A stretch of DNA of 64,000 bases from Charina bottae (lineage: Eukaryota; Chordata; Lepidosauria; Squamata; Charinaidae), in the NCBI GenBank assembly GCA_023362775.1, contig JALMGJ010000004.1, forward strand, positions 39,003,298-39,067,297, given 5' to 3'. Position 1 is the stretch's first letter; each line of letters opens with the position of its first letter. The translations under genes were made by a program, and so were the position numbers. The notes beneath the pieces are model-generated. The model saw only the letters and a program-made list of their open reading frames with translations. It was not told the DNA's origin and searched no databases. Shown in pieces: positions 45,645 to 57,607 of this stretch.

Positions 45645-48378
45645 TTGTTGTTGTTGTTGTTGTTCAGTCGTTCAGTCGTGTCCGACTCTTCGTGACCTCA
45701 TGGACCATAGCACGCCAGGCCTTCCTGTCCTCCACTGTCTCTCGGAGTTTACTTAAATTCATGTTCATTACATCGGTGATGCTATCTAACCATCTCATCC
45801 TCTGCCGTCCCCTTCTCCTTTTGCCCTCAGTCTTTCCCAGCATCAGGGTCTTTTCCAGTGAGTCCTCTCTTCTCATTAGGTGGCCAAAGTATTTGAGCTT
45901 CAGCTTCAGCATCTGTCCTTCCAATGAGCAGTCAGGGTTGATTTCCTTTAGGATTGACTGGTTTGACCTCCTTGCAGTCCAAGGGACTCTCAAGAGTCTT
46001 CTCCAGCACCACAGCTCGAAAGCATCAATTCTTCGGCGCTCAGCCTTCCTTATGGTCCAACTCTCACAGCCATACATTGCTACTGGAAAAACCATAGCTT
46101 TAACTATACGGACCTTTGTCGGCAAGGTGATGTCTCTGCTTTTTAATATGCTGTCTAGGTTTGCCATAGCTTTCCTTCCAAGGAGCAAGCGTCTTTTAAT
46201 TTCATGGCTGCAGTCACCGTCTGCGGTGATCTTGGAGCCCAAGAAAATAAAATCTGTCACTGCTTCCATTTCTTCCCCTTCTATTTGCCAGGAAGTGATG
46301 GGACCAGATGCCATGATCTGGGTTTTTTTAATGTTGAGTTTCAAGCCAGCTTTTGCACTCTCCTCTTTCACCCTCATCAAGAGGCTCTTTAGTTCCTCTT
46401 CACTTTCTGCCATTAGGGTGGTATCGTCTGCATATCTGAGGTTGTTGATATTTTTCCCGGCAATCTTAACTCCGGCTTGTGATTCATCCAGCCCGGCATT
46501 TCTCATGATGTACTCTGCATATAAGTTAAATAAGCAGGGTGATAATATACAGCCTTGTCGTACTCCTTTCCCAATTTTGAACCAGTCGGTTGTTCCATGT
46601 CCGGTTCTAACTGTTGCTTCTTGACCCACATACAGGTTTCTCAGGAGACAGGTAAGGTGGTCTGGTACTCCCATCTCTTTAAGAATTTGCCACAGTTTGT
46701 TGTGATCCACACAATCAAAGGCTTTAGCGTAGTCAATGAAGCAGAAGTAGATGTTTTTCTGGAACTCTCTTGCTTTTTCCATGATCCAGCGAATGTTGGC
46801 AATCTGATCTCTAGTTCCTCTGCCTCTTCGAAACCCAGCTTGCACTTCTGGTAGTTCTCGGTTCACATGCTGCTGAAGCCTAGCTTGTAGGATTTTGAGC
46901 ATAACCTTGCTGGCATGTGAAATGAGCGCAATTGTACGGTAGTTTGAACATTCTTTGGCATTGCCTTTCTTTGGAATTGGAACGTAAACTGACCTTTTCC
47001 AATCCTGTGGCCACTGTTGAGTTTTCCAAATTTGTTGGCATATTGAGTGCAGCACTTTAACAGCATCATCTTTTAGGATTTTAAATAGCTCAGCTGGGAT
47101 ACTGTCTTCTCCGCTAGCTTTGTTGTTAGTAATGCTTCCTAAGGCCCACTTGACTTCACTCTCTAGGATGTCCGGCTCAAGGTCAGTGACCACACCATCG
47201 TATTTATCAGGGATATTAAGATCTTTCTTGTATAGTTCTTCTGTGTATTCTTGCCACCTCTTCTTAATCTCTTCTGCTTCTGTTAGGTCCCTGCCTTTTT
47301 TGTCCTTTATCATGCCCATCTTTGCACAAAACGTTCCCTTGATATCTCCGATTTTCTTGAAGAGATCTCTAGTCTTCCCCATTCTATTGTTTTCCTCGAT
47401 TTCTTTGCATTGTTCATTTAAGAAGGCCTTCTTATCTCTCCTTGCTATTCTCTGGAATTCTGCATTCAGTTGTTTATATCTTTCCCTTTCTCCCTTGCCT
47501 TTTGCTTCCCTTCTTTCCTCAGCTATTTGTAAAGCCTCATCAGTCAGCCACTTTGCTTTCTTGCATTTCTTTTTCTTTGGGATGGTTTTAGTTGCTGCCT
47601 CCTGTACAATGTTACGAACCTCCATCCATAGTTCTTCAGGCACTCTGTCTACCAGATCTAATCCTTTAAATCTATTCCTCACTTCCACTGTATATTCATA
47701 AGGGATATGATTTAGGTCATACCTGATTGGTCTAGTGGTTTTCTCTACATTCTTCAATTTAAGCCTAAATTTTGCAATAAGAAGCTCATGATCTGAGCCA
47801 CAGTCAGCTCCAGGTCTTGTTTTTGCTGATTGTATAGAGCTTCTCCATCTTTGGCTGCAAAGTATATAATCAATCTGATTTCGGTATTGACCATCTGGTG
47901 ATGTCCATGTGTAGAGTCGTCTCTTGTGTTGTTGGAAAAGAGTGTTTGCTATGACCAGCGTGTTCTCTTGACAAAACTCTATTAGCCTTTGCCCTGCTTC
48001 ATTTTGTACTCCGAGGCCGAACTTGCCTGTTATTCCGGTTATTTTTTGACTTCCTACCTTAGCATTCCAGTCCCCTATGATGAAAAGGACATCTTTTTTT
48101 GGTGTTAGTTCTAGAAGGTGTTGTAGGTCTTCATAGAACCGGTCAACTTCAGCTTCTTTGGCATCAGTGGTTGGGGCATAGACTTGGATCACTGTGATGT
48201 TGAATGGTTTGCCTTGGATTCGAACTGAAAGCATTCTGTCGTTTTTGAGGTTGTACCCCAGTACTGCCTTTCCCACTCTTTTATTGACTATGAGAGCTAC
48301 TCCATTTCTTCTAAGGGATTCTTGCCCACAGTAGTATATATAATGGTCTCCTGAATTAAATTCACCCATTCCTGTCCA
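45645..48378 (-). mobile_element. BovB/RTE LINE, lineage A, nearly full length
   Basis: Runs on the minus strand from a 5' break inside the endonuclease (just after the WTGM word, 48378) to the 3' tail. There cacgactgaacgactgaaca is followed by (ACA)n at 45645-45665. It is 2.7 kb against about 3.2 kb for complete BovB elements. Only the 5' untranslated region and the first part of the endonuclease are missing. The shared tail with the Sauria-type SINEs of this window makes it the kind of element that moves them. No clear target duplication at the 5' break. Confidence 0.97.
45664..48369 (-). CDS. BovB ORF2-type protein: AP-endonuclease (partial) and reverse transcriptase, 901 codons open
   Basis: This would nick DNA and prime reverse transcription of its own RNA. 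The visible endonuclease includes the catalytic-type GDWNAKVG (residues 99-106), NQIDYIL (164-170) and GSDHELL (191-197). The RT follows: NYRTIALISHASKVMLKIL (476-494), motif A FIDYAKAFD (544-552), motif B GVRQGCILSP (602-611) and motif C YADD (646-649). The C-terminal part has ELWCWRRLLRVPW (785-797) and ends EVTKSRTRLND. There is no internal stop or frameshift over 901 codons, so the insertion is young. The start Met at 48369 lies in the middle of the domain and is not the natural start. The N-terminal endonuclease residues (the Asn and Glu motifs) are absent, so this copy should not be able to nick. The antisense frames of up to 310 codons are shadows. Confidence 0.93.
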   Translation of the reverse strand: MGEFNSGDHYIYYCGQESLRRNGVALIVNKRVGKAVLGYNLKNDRMLSVRIQGKPFNITVIQVYAPTTDAKEAEVDRFYEDLQHLLELTPKKDVLFIIGDWNAKVGSQKITGITGKFGLGVQNEAGQRLIEFCQENTLVIANTLFQQHKRRLYTWTSPDGQYRNQIDYILCSQRWRSSIQSAKTRPGADCGSDHELLIAKFRLKLKNVEKTTRPIRYDLNHIPYEYTVEVRNRFKGLDLVDRVPEELWMEVRNIVQEAATKTIPKKKKCKKAKWLTDEALQIAEERREAKGKGERERYKQLNAEFQRIARRDKKAFLNEQCKEIEENNRMGKTRDLFKKIGDIKGTFCAKMGMIKDKKGRDLTEAEEIKKRWQEYTEELYKKDLNIPDKYDGVVTDLEPDILESEVKWALGSITNNKASGEDSIPAELFKILKDDAVKVLHSICQQIWKTQQWPQDWKRSVYVPIPKKGNAKECSNYRTIALISHASKVMLKILQARLQQHVNRELPEVQAGFRRGRGTRDQIANIRWIMEKAREFQKNIYFCFIDYAKAFDCVDHNKLWQILKEMGVPDHLTCLLRNLYVGQEATVRTGHGTTDWFKIGKGVRQGCILSPCLFNLYAEYIMRNAGLDESQAGVKIAGKNINNLRYADDTTLMAESEEELKSLLMRVKEESAKAGLKLNIKKTQIMASGPITSWQIEGEEMEAVTDFIFLGSKITADGDCSHEIKRRLLLGRKAMANLDSILKSRDITLPTKVRIVKAMVFPVAMYGCESWTIRKAERRRIDAFELWCWRRLLRVPWTARRSNQSILKEINPDCSLEGQMLKLKLKYFGHLMRREDSLEKTLMLGKTEGKRRRGRQRMRWLDSITDVMNMNLSKLRETVEDRKAWRAMVHEVTKSRTRLND

Positions 48379-49275
48379 TGAACTATGACCAAAACAGTAT
48401 AAACCAATAAAGTCTATCTATATTACTAAAGTCTATTCTGATTTGAAGATCCTGTAAAATTGAAGTTTAGATTCTAAGCGTAGAGAAATACAAATTTTGG
48501 TTATGGTACAAATCCATGTGTTAAATTGTAGTCTGGGAACGGTTTCCAATTTGCATTCAGGAGTTCTGCTTTTTGAAATGGAGACAAGTAGCTTAGGAGA
48601 TGGAGGGCAATACATAAGTATAGAATTATGTATAGTGTGGATAGTTCTAATTCCAAAATCCAGTTGTAGAATGTTATCACATGCATATCCACATTTGTAC
48701 TAATGCTAAGAAAACCACATGGATTTGTACTCAACTCAAAGGAAATTTTATCTTATATCTTGCTTTTGAGCTTCCAATAGGAATCTAGTTGCAGTTGGCT
48801 TATTTACAGCATTCTGTTTGGAGTAGGTAGCTGAACAGATGTTTCAAATCCACAATTCTCCACAACATTTTGGGAAAGAGCAGGCACCACTGTTGGCAGT
48901 TCCCCTGAATGTGGAAGAGCCATAAGATTTTTGTTTAAGGGTCTTTATGGGGATTCTCTTTTTAGAAAAGAGGATATCCAGTGTGCAAAATCTGATGCAA
49001 AATTTAGTGATTTTTTTCCTTGTGTTTCAGTACACCTAACTCTGTTGGACTGTGATCTCTGTTTGACACAGAAATGTAAAGTTGATGAATCACTAGCTAT
49101 AACATTCTGAATGACTTATTGGCTGATATTTAAAATACAACACAACACAACACAACACAATAAAAAAATAAATAATAAAATAAAATAATAAAATAAAATA
49201 AAATAATAAAAATGAAGACTGCTTGAATATGACTTAACCTGGTTAATTAATATCCTCAGAAGGTAGCGCACTGTA
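48379..49275. other. Single-copy DNA with an A/T simple-repeat tract
   Basis: At 49138-49212 lies acacaacacaacacaac followed by (aataaaat)n-like sequence, which may be the tail of a lost retroelement. Nothing else recognised. Confidence 0.45.
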
Positions 49276-49577
49276 AAAAGGTAAGGGATCCCCCCCACAC
49301 GTGTCCGACTCTAGAAGCCGGTGCTCATCTCCATTTCTTAGCCGAAGAGCCAGCGTTGTCCAAAGACGCTTCCACGGTCATGTGGCCGGCATGACGCACG
49401 CGGAACGCTGTTACGATCCCACCGAAGTGGTACCTATTTATCTACTTGCATTTGCACGCTTTCAAATTGCTAGGTTGGCAAGAGCTGGGGCGAGTGCGGG
49501 AGCTCACTCCGTCACGCGGGGCTAGGGATTCGAACCTCCGAACTTGCGACCTTCCAATCGACAAGCCTGGCGTCTTA
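49276..49577 (-). mobile_element. Sauria-type tRNA SINE, minus strand, 5'-truncated head
   Basis: Starts with the reversed terminus aaaaaggtaagggatcc. It carries the BovB-like tail (cgtgtccgactct), the body and the B box (gggattcgaacc), and stops at caagcctggcgtcttac, before the A box. It is more diverged than the other copies (aagggat for aaggtt). I could not find an exact target duplication. Confidence 0.9.
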
Positions 49578-51119
49578 CAAAATAGTTGTCCAGTAATCAT
49601 TAGTTCCCCTATAATGTTTCCAAAATAGATACTGTATAGCCAACAGAGATAGGATCTTCATGTGTAAGAATATATCTTTCTACATATCATACAGGCAAAG
49701 ATCCATATATTGTCCAGGCCCATCCGGCAATTAGAACTCTGCACATGTAGTAGATCATCTGTTGGGAGAAGGCACAGAAAGCCAGATCCTTTCTCATCAA
49801 ATAGATGATGGGTGGGATAATACTGTTTTGAAAATGCTACTCTACACATAAATATAGTCACAGGAGTTTCCCAGTCACAGTCCTATTACAGTATTAAACT
49901 GCATGTGCCAGTGATATCCAAAAGCTATTTATGCTTATGTTTGTGGTATAAGTGATTGCAGAAATGTCCTGGCTGATTCTCTTGCTGTATTTCTTCTCCA
50001 TCATTGTTTTGAACAGATGGCTTGTTATTATAACTGCCATACTTTTCATAAAGAGTTTCTAAACTGGATCATCCCCTCCCCCCATTGTCATTTTTAGAAT
50101 GCACCTTATTTAAATTCTAACACTATACGGCCCTTACTTTCCAAATGCTCTGTGTCCAAGTTAAATTCCAGGACTCTGGCAGCTTGAGGATAGTAAACAT
50201 GGTGCTTGAGCCGGCCCTAAACATAATTTTTTATTTTAAATAGAAAGCCTTCCTTTATGAGGATGTTCAGTTCACAGCTGGAGCAGTGTAATTTTTACAC
50301 AGGTTCCAGCAATCAATAAAAAAAGCCACGGGAGGAATGATTTATCTTGTTGGTTACAGGGACTGTCACCGAGAGAAATTGTAAAAGATCAATTTACACA
50401 ACCCGGTGTGAGAATGTTATTGATATAACATGGCCGATCAGTTTCTGGTTGTCTGTGGGCAGTCACTGAGAAAGGGACTCTGCCCTCTGATAGGGCCAGT
50501 GACCAAGATCTTAATAGACTCGGTGGTCCATAAAATGGACAAGAAGCCAATGGAGGAAGACATTGCCAAAGGCCTTTGCTAGGCTAACTGGCCAGGAGCA
50601 GAATGGATTGGCTGGATGCCGATTGCTTAGTTAAGCAATGTCAGGCTGTTCCCCCCCCTGCCCCGCCTTTATTTTTCCTTTCCTCCCACTGTGAGAACAG
50701 TTCACTTGGAGACTTGCTGCCTTAATTACAAAGAGCCCTTTTAAATACAGGTCACAGGAGTTGGCTCACTTGAAAGGAAATAAGGAAACAAGCTACCTTC
50801 CTGGAAAAAAATAAAATAAAACTTCCACTTCTCAAATTAGTTAAATGAAGCTTATCAGCAGTTGTTAGTTGATCCTTTGACAGTATGTTAATTGCAGTTC
50901 TTATGTTAACTATGCTATAAAGAACGGGTATATGATTTTTTAAAAAATAAAGATAAATATGTGTGCGTGCACGTGTGATGTAAAACTTGAGGTTGGCCGT
51001 TGTCATTGATTGTGAATATTTAGATATTAGACACAGGTTTATGAAATGAACATTTTAATTCAATTGATTTACATAGGCACATTTAATTTAAAATCTGGGC
51101 AAACTTCATTTGGGGGTAT
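49578..51119. other. Single-copy DNA; conserved-looking block at 50230-50640
   Basis: The block 50230-50640 is repeat-free with even composition and words such as caatcaataaaaa, gaatgatttatctt and aaaagatcaattt. It is a candidate non-coding element by texture. An 8-C run occurs near 50652. The 84-codon minus frame at 50752-51006 shows no family. Confidence 0.3.
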
Positions 51120-51195
51120 ATTTTTATTTGTTAATTTGCTTGTTATATGTTATATATCCTACCTTTTCTCCAGGAACTCAAAATGGTTGACACCG
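51120..51195 (-). mobile_element. L2-type 3' end (SINE or LINE), minus strand
   Basis: The words ttatatatcctaccttttct and ccaggaactcaaaatgg match the reversed 3' end of the SINE at 54868-55084 (tatatcctacctttccttca, ggaactcaaa). Only about 75 bp are recognisable. Confidence 0.45.
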
Positions 51196-54100
51196 GGGTC
51201 TTCCTATGAGGCAGTTTGGACATAGAAAGAGGATTGGCCAAATCCTCCAGGCCCCGAGCTTCAGTTTCAAACTGTAACCATAATTTCCTTGCCATTGGGG
51301 AACATTAAAAACAAAAGGAAGTGGGTGCCCTCCTCATCCTTGCTCTTCATCTCATCACATCAGATTTGTGGCGAGGAACAAATGAGTCCCCGTCAGGGGA
51401 ATGGCAAATATACTCTACTCGATGGGGAAGGACAGTGGGAAGGTGCCATGGCCCCTTGGTTTCTAGAGGGAAGGGGGATCACAGAGATGAGAGCCAGAGG
51501 TATTGCCCCCAATGGGAACCCATCTCACCTCTCAGTTCCTAATCCAGTGTAAAATACGATCTCAGTGCTTTTTCTGGCGGGGAAGCTAAGCTTTTCAAGA
51601 CAGTCAGAAGCTCCACAGATCAAGGGATCAACGGGACATACAAGGGCCCTCAGTCTGGAAGGGTCCAAAAGTCCTAAGACGAACCTCCTCTGACCCCCTT
51701 CCTGTAACGTAGCTGCCAGACCAAATATGGAAGCAATTTCTTCCATGTTTTAATTATGTGCTGATTGTTCTATCATCTGGCCTTGACAAATTGTAATCAA
51801 TAATGTTTTATTTCTAAGCCAACTTACAAAGCCAACATATTTCAAGAGATCCTAAGCCAGGTAAATTTCGATGTGCACTAATGCTAAATTATGATTAATC
51901 TAGAAGAGAAGGCAGCACTTTGGTGTGAGAAATGGGCAGGAGGTGTGTTTGTAAACCTGGAGTTAACCTCAATCCTGTCAGGAGAAACCATGCCTTCTTG
52001 GCATCCACATGCAGCCACTGTTTCCTCCCCACAGCATTCTTCCCTGTCTGAGTAAAAGGCTGGTTGTATTAGCTTTGCCTTGTGCATTTGTTGGTACATG
52101 ACAAATGAAGCTTTAAAATTAATAGTTTACAGATACAGAAGCTCAGCTAGATTGCTTTATTTACCAACTTTCATTTCTTCAGCATTACTGCAGAAAAGAG
52201 AAACTCAGTCACAATTAAAAATCCCACAGAGGTAATTTCTGCCTTGGTTGAAGTTATTATTCTATGTTAAAGCTAACACTTTAAGGATTCAGGAGAACAT
52301 TAAGAGGAAAAAAGTAATGTTGTCATGTGTTTAACCTGTTAATTATAGTAATCTACACTACACTGTAAGTATTTTAACCTGCAATGAGTAACAGGGGGTT
52401 GAGAAAATGAGCAGACTATAGCAAATGGGGGTGGTGGGGGGGAGAGATTCAAAATCTCATTGCTAACTGAAGTGAAACCTGAGCTATGTGTTTCCTAGTT
52501 GTTTATTTTCACATTTCTACATGCACTGCTATCTACCAGGCTTAACACTTTCTGTCAGGAAATGTTTTGATTTCTTTTTCTTCCATTTTTTTTTAAAGTT
52601 TTCAACAGTTCATGTTTGAATCTATAATGTACCTTGTAGAAGAAAGAGCAGAATTATTTGTGCACTCCATACTGAAGTAGTTATTAATCGTTGGTAGTGC
52701 AATGCCTGCCCTCTTCTCCTGCTTTCACAGAAGAAACTGAGCAAATTAAAATTCACAATAATATTATCTGCCACCAATCATGCCCAGTCCAGGGATGGAA
52801 CCACTTTTTTGGGTGATATACTTGTGGATGCTAAGTGTCTCACACATAGACTCTAGCCCGCATGCATATCACATGCCCAGTTCATGCTCCATCAATAATA
52901 TCCATTCATGGAAAGATTGATAAAGCAAATACTTGCCTGTTATGGATTTTGATAGATCCTATGATGCCTTTTCTTATTATGGACCATGGCATTTTAGGGA
53001 CACCTTGAAAGGCCAGCAGAAGTCTTGAAGACCTCTTCCTACTTGTGGTCTTTCGGCTTGTGGTTTTACTCCTTCGTCTCAACAAAGATTTTAAAAAAGA
53101 GTAATTGTCAGTTCCCTTGTAGGTGCCCTATGGTTATTCTTGATAGGAATGGATGGATCCACATCAATGTATTTGCACAAGCGTCATACATCTATTCTAT
53201 TCCATTATCAAATATATTGCGATTTTAATTTAAAAAAACACCCCAGCATTCTTTTTTCATTATTTGTGAATCACCTTTGTGCCCCCCAGATCTGCAGTTT
53301 TGTAGATTTTACTGTAAAAGACATTTTCTACACTTTAAAAATAAGTGGCATGATATACACTTTGGTACATTTGAGTTGAAAACCATATTACAAAGGCAAT
53401 TTGATAATTGCCTTCCCACCTGCTTATAGTCTGAGAAATAGGAATATGATTTAATATAAAGCTGCAGATATAACTGCCATCATGTATCATCTTGCTGGTC
53501 ATTTTCATCTTATATTCCTGCAATGATCAGAAATGTGCTACTCCAAGTCAATGATCACTCAATTCAAAACCCTGCTGTAGAAAAATCTCTAGAAATGTTG
53601 GAGCTGGTAAATGGGAAGGAGAGAGTGGTCCTAGGAACATGCAAGTGCCAAGATCCACATTTCAGCAGAAGAGCCACTGACCACCAGAGATGCTTTGGTG
53701 GCCTTAAGTGTCCTTTGTTGTGGTCAACAGCTCACTTGCTTTGCTTCTCTAGCTTAGAGGGAGACCATGAACAAGAAATGGGGCCAAGCAGCAAAAGCAG
53801 CTGTTAATACATTAAAAATGGGTAACTTTTTTTATGGTCAGGGGGCACACTAACCTTTTGGGCTTCCCAAAGATTGCATGGGGCTTGGTTGGTGATTTCT
53901 GGGAATAAGAGCCAGGGAATTTCTTGCCACCTTTATTTTTTCAACTGTACAAAATATGCGTCTATTATCTCTTAAGTTATGGCATACATTTTGTTCCTTG
54001 AATTCTCCCAGGTAGAAAAAAAATGCTCCAGCTTTTTTGACAGGAGAATTAAAGGACTGAAAAGGAAGTCTTCTACCTCTGGAAGGCTCAAGGCATCCAT

Positions 54101-54867
54101 TTCTCCCCAAACCTCCTTGAAGACAAAACAGGTTGAAAGTCCCTGCCTATTCCAGAGATATAATGGGATGATCTGACAGTTGCAAAAGTGTGCTAGATTC
54201 ACATGCTCACATGTTCTCTAGGCAGTGAGAGAAAGAGGAGGTGGGTGATTTCAGTGAGAAGCCCCAAATTAGGAGCTGGCATTTTAAATAAATACTTCAT
54301 GAGGAATAGCTAGATATGATCTTGCTCTTAACTCTCTCATGACATGTATCTTCATAAATGCTAGGAAGCAGACTTCCAGGATAGGCTTTCTATGGGTTCT
54401 AGAAGGATTTCAGCACAATTTCATCAGAAAGACGAGTTAGAATCAGAATATGATAGAAGTACATTGCTACACTGATGTTCTTAGTAGAAGCTCATGGCAA
54501 TGTACATGATTCACTCTCTCTCCCCCAATATCCTGCATTTTACTATCTCAGCAAACCTTTGAGCAAGACTTGGTTGTAAGACAGTGACTATCTCAAATTA
54601 ATAAGTGCCTGGGTTCACACAATATGCTTAAACAAATCAGTTCAGTCCATTAAACATACTAATGTTGGTTTGTATTTTCTTTCTGTTTTTTGATACCTGC
54701 ATGTGGCCTAGTGTATTATGGAAACCCAGCACATTTGGTTAATTTATTATTCAGGGCACTCTGTGAACCCAGAAATTAGTTAACTCGGAATTGAAGTTAA
54801 ATGCGTTGTGTGAATCCAACCAGTAAGTAGTTGAATGAACATATAAATTCCAGTCCTAGTCCACACT
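51196..54867. other. Long single-copy stretch; conserved-looking parts at 51900-52400
   Basis: No repeat family or exon recognised over 3.6 kb. The section 51900-52400 has the texture of conserved non-coding DNA. Several 60-94-codon frames overlap on opposite strands and show no family. I cannot exclude a short host exon. Confidence 0.3.
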
Positions 54868-55084
54868 TTTTTAATTTATTTATTTCATCTATATCCTACC
54901 TTTCCTTCAGGAACTCAAACAGTCTTCCTCTTCCTATTTCCCCCCACACTAACCATCTTGTGATGTACGTTGGGTTGAGAGAGAATGACTGGCACAGTGC
55001 CCCCACTGAGCTTCTGCTGACTACCACCTGTATGTCCCTACTCCTAGTTCAATATCTTAATAATTACACCACACTAGCTCTCCA
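54868..55084 (-). mobile_element. MIR-like tRNA SINE with L2-type tail, minus strand, old
   Basis: Reverse complement reads a head (gagctagtgtggtgtaatta), a decayed B-box region, the core (gtgccagtcattctctctca), then gtggggggaaataggaagag. The end is gagttcctgaaggaaaggta and an aaataaataaatt tail. This is the same family as the copy at 30745, part by part, but much more diverged. Confidence 0.7.
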
Positions 55085-55736
55085 TCATGACTACAGCATC
55101 ATCTTGAGCAATTTACTTTCTTTAACTTCCCTAGACAGGCCCCCAAGAATGAAGGGAACTAAATCAATTCTGGATTTTTTTTAAACTCCTGACATTGAAA
55201 AATGAGAGGAAAAATAGGAAGGTGTAAAAAAGCCACTCATACCTTCAGTCCAGTTGCTTGTTCTTCCAAAAAAAAAGTTATTATACCTTATCGACCATGT
55301 CCTTAGATCATCTAGTCTGACTAGAACACTCCCCTTGAACACATTGGTATTTTTAACATGGAAAAGGAGACTTTATATTTGCCTTTTTTAAAATTAGGAA
55401 ATAGGCTATGATAAGAACATGTAGCAGGTAGAGTGAAGGCAATAGGAAGCCACTTCTTCACTGTTGCCAAGAAAATGTCATACATGTGTCCATGAAGTCC
55501 ACAGGAGTTGAATTTGATGTAGTGACTTTTACAAAATTTAACTACTATTGACATAAGTACTGTGCATAGCTTTCAAGAGACCTATTGTTTGAGAAATTTA
55601 AGGCTCTTCCAGAATGTCCAAAGAGATGTGGCAAGAAATAACATCAGGATTACAATGTACCATTACAGCAAGAAATAAAAGGCAAATAAAATTCTAATTA
55701 TTGTGGTAGGCCAGGATTTAACCAGACCTATCAGGA
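55085..55736. other. Single-copy DNA, nothing recognised
   Basis: No element or exon recognised. Confidence 0.4.
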
Positions 55737-55741
55737 TTAAA

Positions 55742-56183
55742 TGTTGGGGTTTGTATATACCCAGGAATTTACAGTTAGATAAATTTATACTGGAGAGGCT
55801 TGATATCTAGGTGAGAGGGGAATTATTCTGCAAGTCACCCACTTAGCAGCCATTGTTGTAGGGATGATGTGGCAGTGTATGACTCATACTACAGGTGCTA
55901 TCATTTAGCTGGGTGTGGCAGATGATGAGAGTGACCTATAATGTGATTGGTCAGTTTATGTATATAAACAGAGAATATCTGGTATTCTTTCTTCTCGTTT
56001 GCTGTAACTTCTCATCGCTGTATCATTTGTTGCTTCCGTGGATGTATTCTGTATTACGTATGTATATAAAGTAAATAGGCTATTTTATCTAATCTCTGCT
56101 TGAGTGTCTATTTACTGCATAGAACGTGGATCACTGGTGTCTTGGAAAAAGGAGCAGGCCGCCCCACGGTGCGCACTCTGACA
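55742..56183. mobile_element. Solo LTR, 442 bp
   Basis: Begins TGTTGGGG and ends CTGACA, that is, the TG...CA ends typical of an LTR. It is flanked by the 5-bp duplication TTAAA at 55737-55741 and 56184-56188. Inside lie a TATA-like word tatataaacagag (near 55960) and a tgtatataaagtaaa word near 56065, in the order expected for promoter and RNA-end signals. There is no neighbouring internal region or second LTR, so it is what remains after LTR-LTR recombination. A 5-bp duplication fits Gypsy/Copia-type LTR elements and some retroviruses. The family is not assigned and nothing coding is present. Confidence 0.75.
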
Positions 56184-56188
56184 TTAAA

Positions 56189-57599
56189 TGTGAAAGAGTT
56201 TCTCTTGCTCAAGTTAGTTCAACGATGAAGTGTTGAACAACACCTTAATGTAATACATTGATGATACGTAAATTGCACTTTGCGTTTTGTTCAGATTTCA
56301 AGAAGGCTAATAAAAGCTAATTTCCCCACAATGTCTGTTTAATTTGAGAACTGTCCTTGACATTTCATAGGTTTTGTGAAGCCTTTACCATAGTTAATAG
56401 TTGAGCAGATGACCAGACATTTTCTATTAGTGAAGAGCGGATGCGCTCTACCTCTCTCTTTGGAGACAAACGTTGCCATATTAACAGTCTCTGCCGGGAA
56501 CTTTTCAAGGAACGGAACACCTACTGTTTCCAGCTGACCTTTCTGGTTTGGTGGGTGGATGGAACCATCAGACAGTTCAGTATTACATGTAAAGTCAGCC
56601 CTTAAATCGATGGAAACCAGCAACGGTTGTTTGCCATCAGCTTTCTGCAAACAAACAGTGTATCTGAAGGCACTCCTGGGGATGTAGAATGGACCATGTG
56701 GCGCACAATGCTATGTTTAAGCGCTGAGAATGGAAGGGATTAAAAAAACCAGAAATGGAAGATGCAAGCTTTGCTACAGTTAAAACCTAAGTACAGTTTA
56801 CAGCTATGAAAATTGATCAGAAAGAGATTGGACATGTCCAGAGTCCTGACACATATCCACTTTACATTTGATCAGATTTCATGGATTCATTTTTGCCTAC
56901 CATGCAAATTGGAATCAAAATATGCACTTGAATATATATTTTTGAACTTACCTACTTAGAATGTATACATTTCTGCACCTTTTCCCACATTATGGAATCC
57001 AAAATATTTTAAATTAGTATGTTTTTAGTATCATTTTCATACTAATTTTGACTTGAGAACTGTATCACAAAGTCTGAGGGTAAAATCTGAAGGGTCACTG
57101 TGTTCTGATCTGCAAACCAATTTAAAATGGAGACAGAATCAAATCCTTGCACATCCCTAGCTCCAGAATTGCCATCCCCTCCTATTTAGTCCTGTATGAT
57201 AGAACCATTTGGAAGACACCTGAATAGACAGCTTTTATGCTTCCCCTTTGACTTTCCCCCCATCTGGTCTCTACTCTCCTGCTGTCTTTCCTCTTACTAT
57301 GTCAAGTGCCATCCTCTGAACTGAAGAGTCAGATCTGTACTTTGCTAAGTTTTCATTTTTTAAATTTGTATTGTGAAGCAACTGAGTTATTTTTGGCTGG
57401 CTTTTCATTCTGACTGGCAGTATCTTCCAAGAACTTAGTTTTTCCTTTCTTTGGAATGAGGTTAAAAGGTAAGGGGAGAGGTATTTTACAAAACGATTTT
57501 GGAGTTCATAACATGCCTACCATGTTTCCCATATCATATGGCTGGATCATAAACTTTATCAGCTTATTGTATTATTATGTGAGTGTGATATTTGTGTGC
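56189..57599. other. Single-copy DNA; conserved-looking block at 56230-56660
   Basis: The block 56230-56660 is repeat-free with words such as ctaataaaagctaattt and ttcatgcc-free, balanced DNA. A 103-codon frame lies on the minus strand at 56339-56650 without recognisable domain. The rest is AT-rich and unassigned. Confidence 0.3.
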
Positions 57600-57607
57600 A
57601 TCATTAA

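Noticed and set aside
45692..47701. Plus-strand open frames of 310 and 193 codons
   Set aside because: They are antisense shadows of the unbroken BovB frame on the minus strand.
56339..56650. 103-codon minus-strand frame
   Set aside because: Readable but without a domain or clear splice sites. Kept only as a conserved-looking block.
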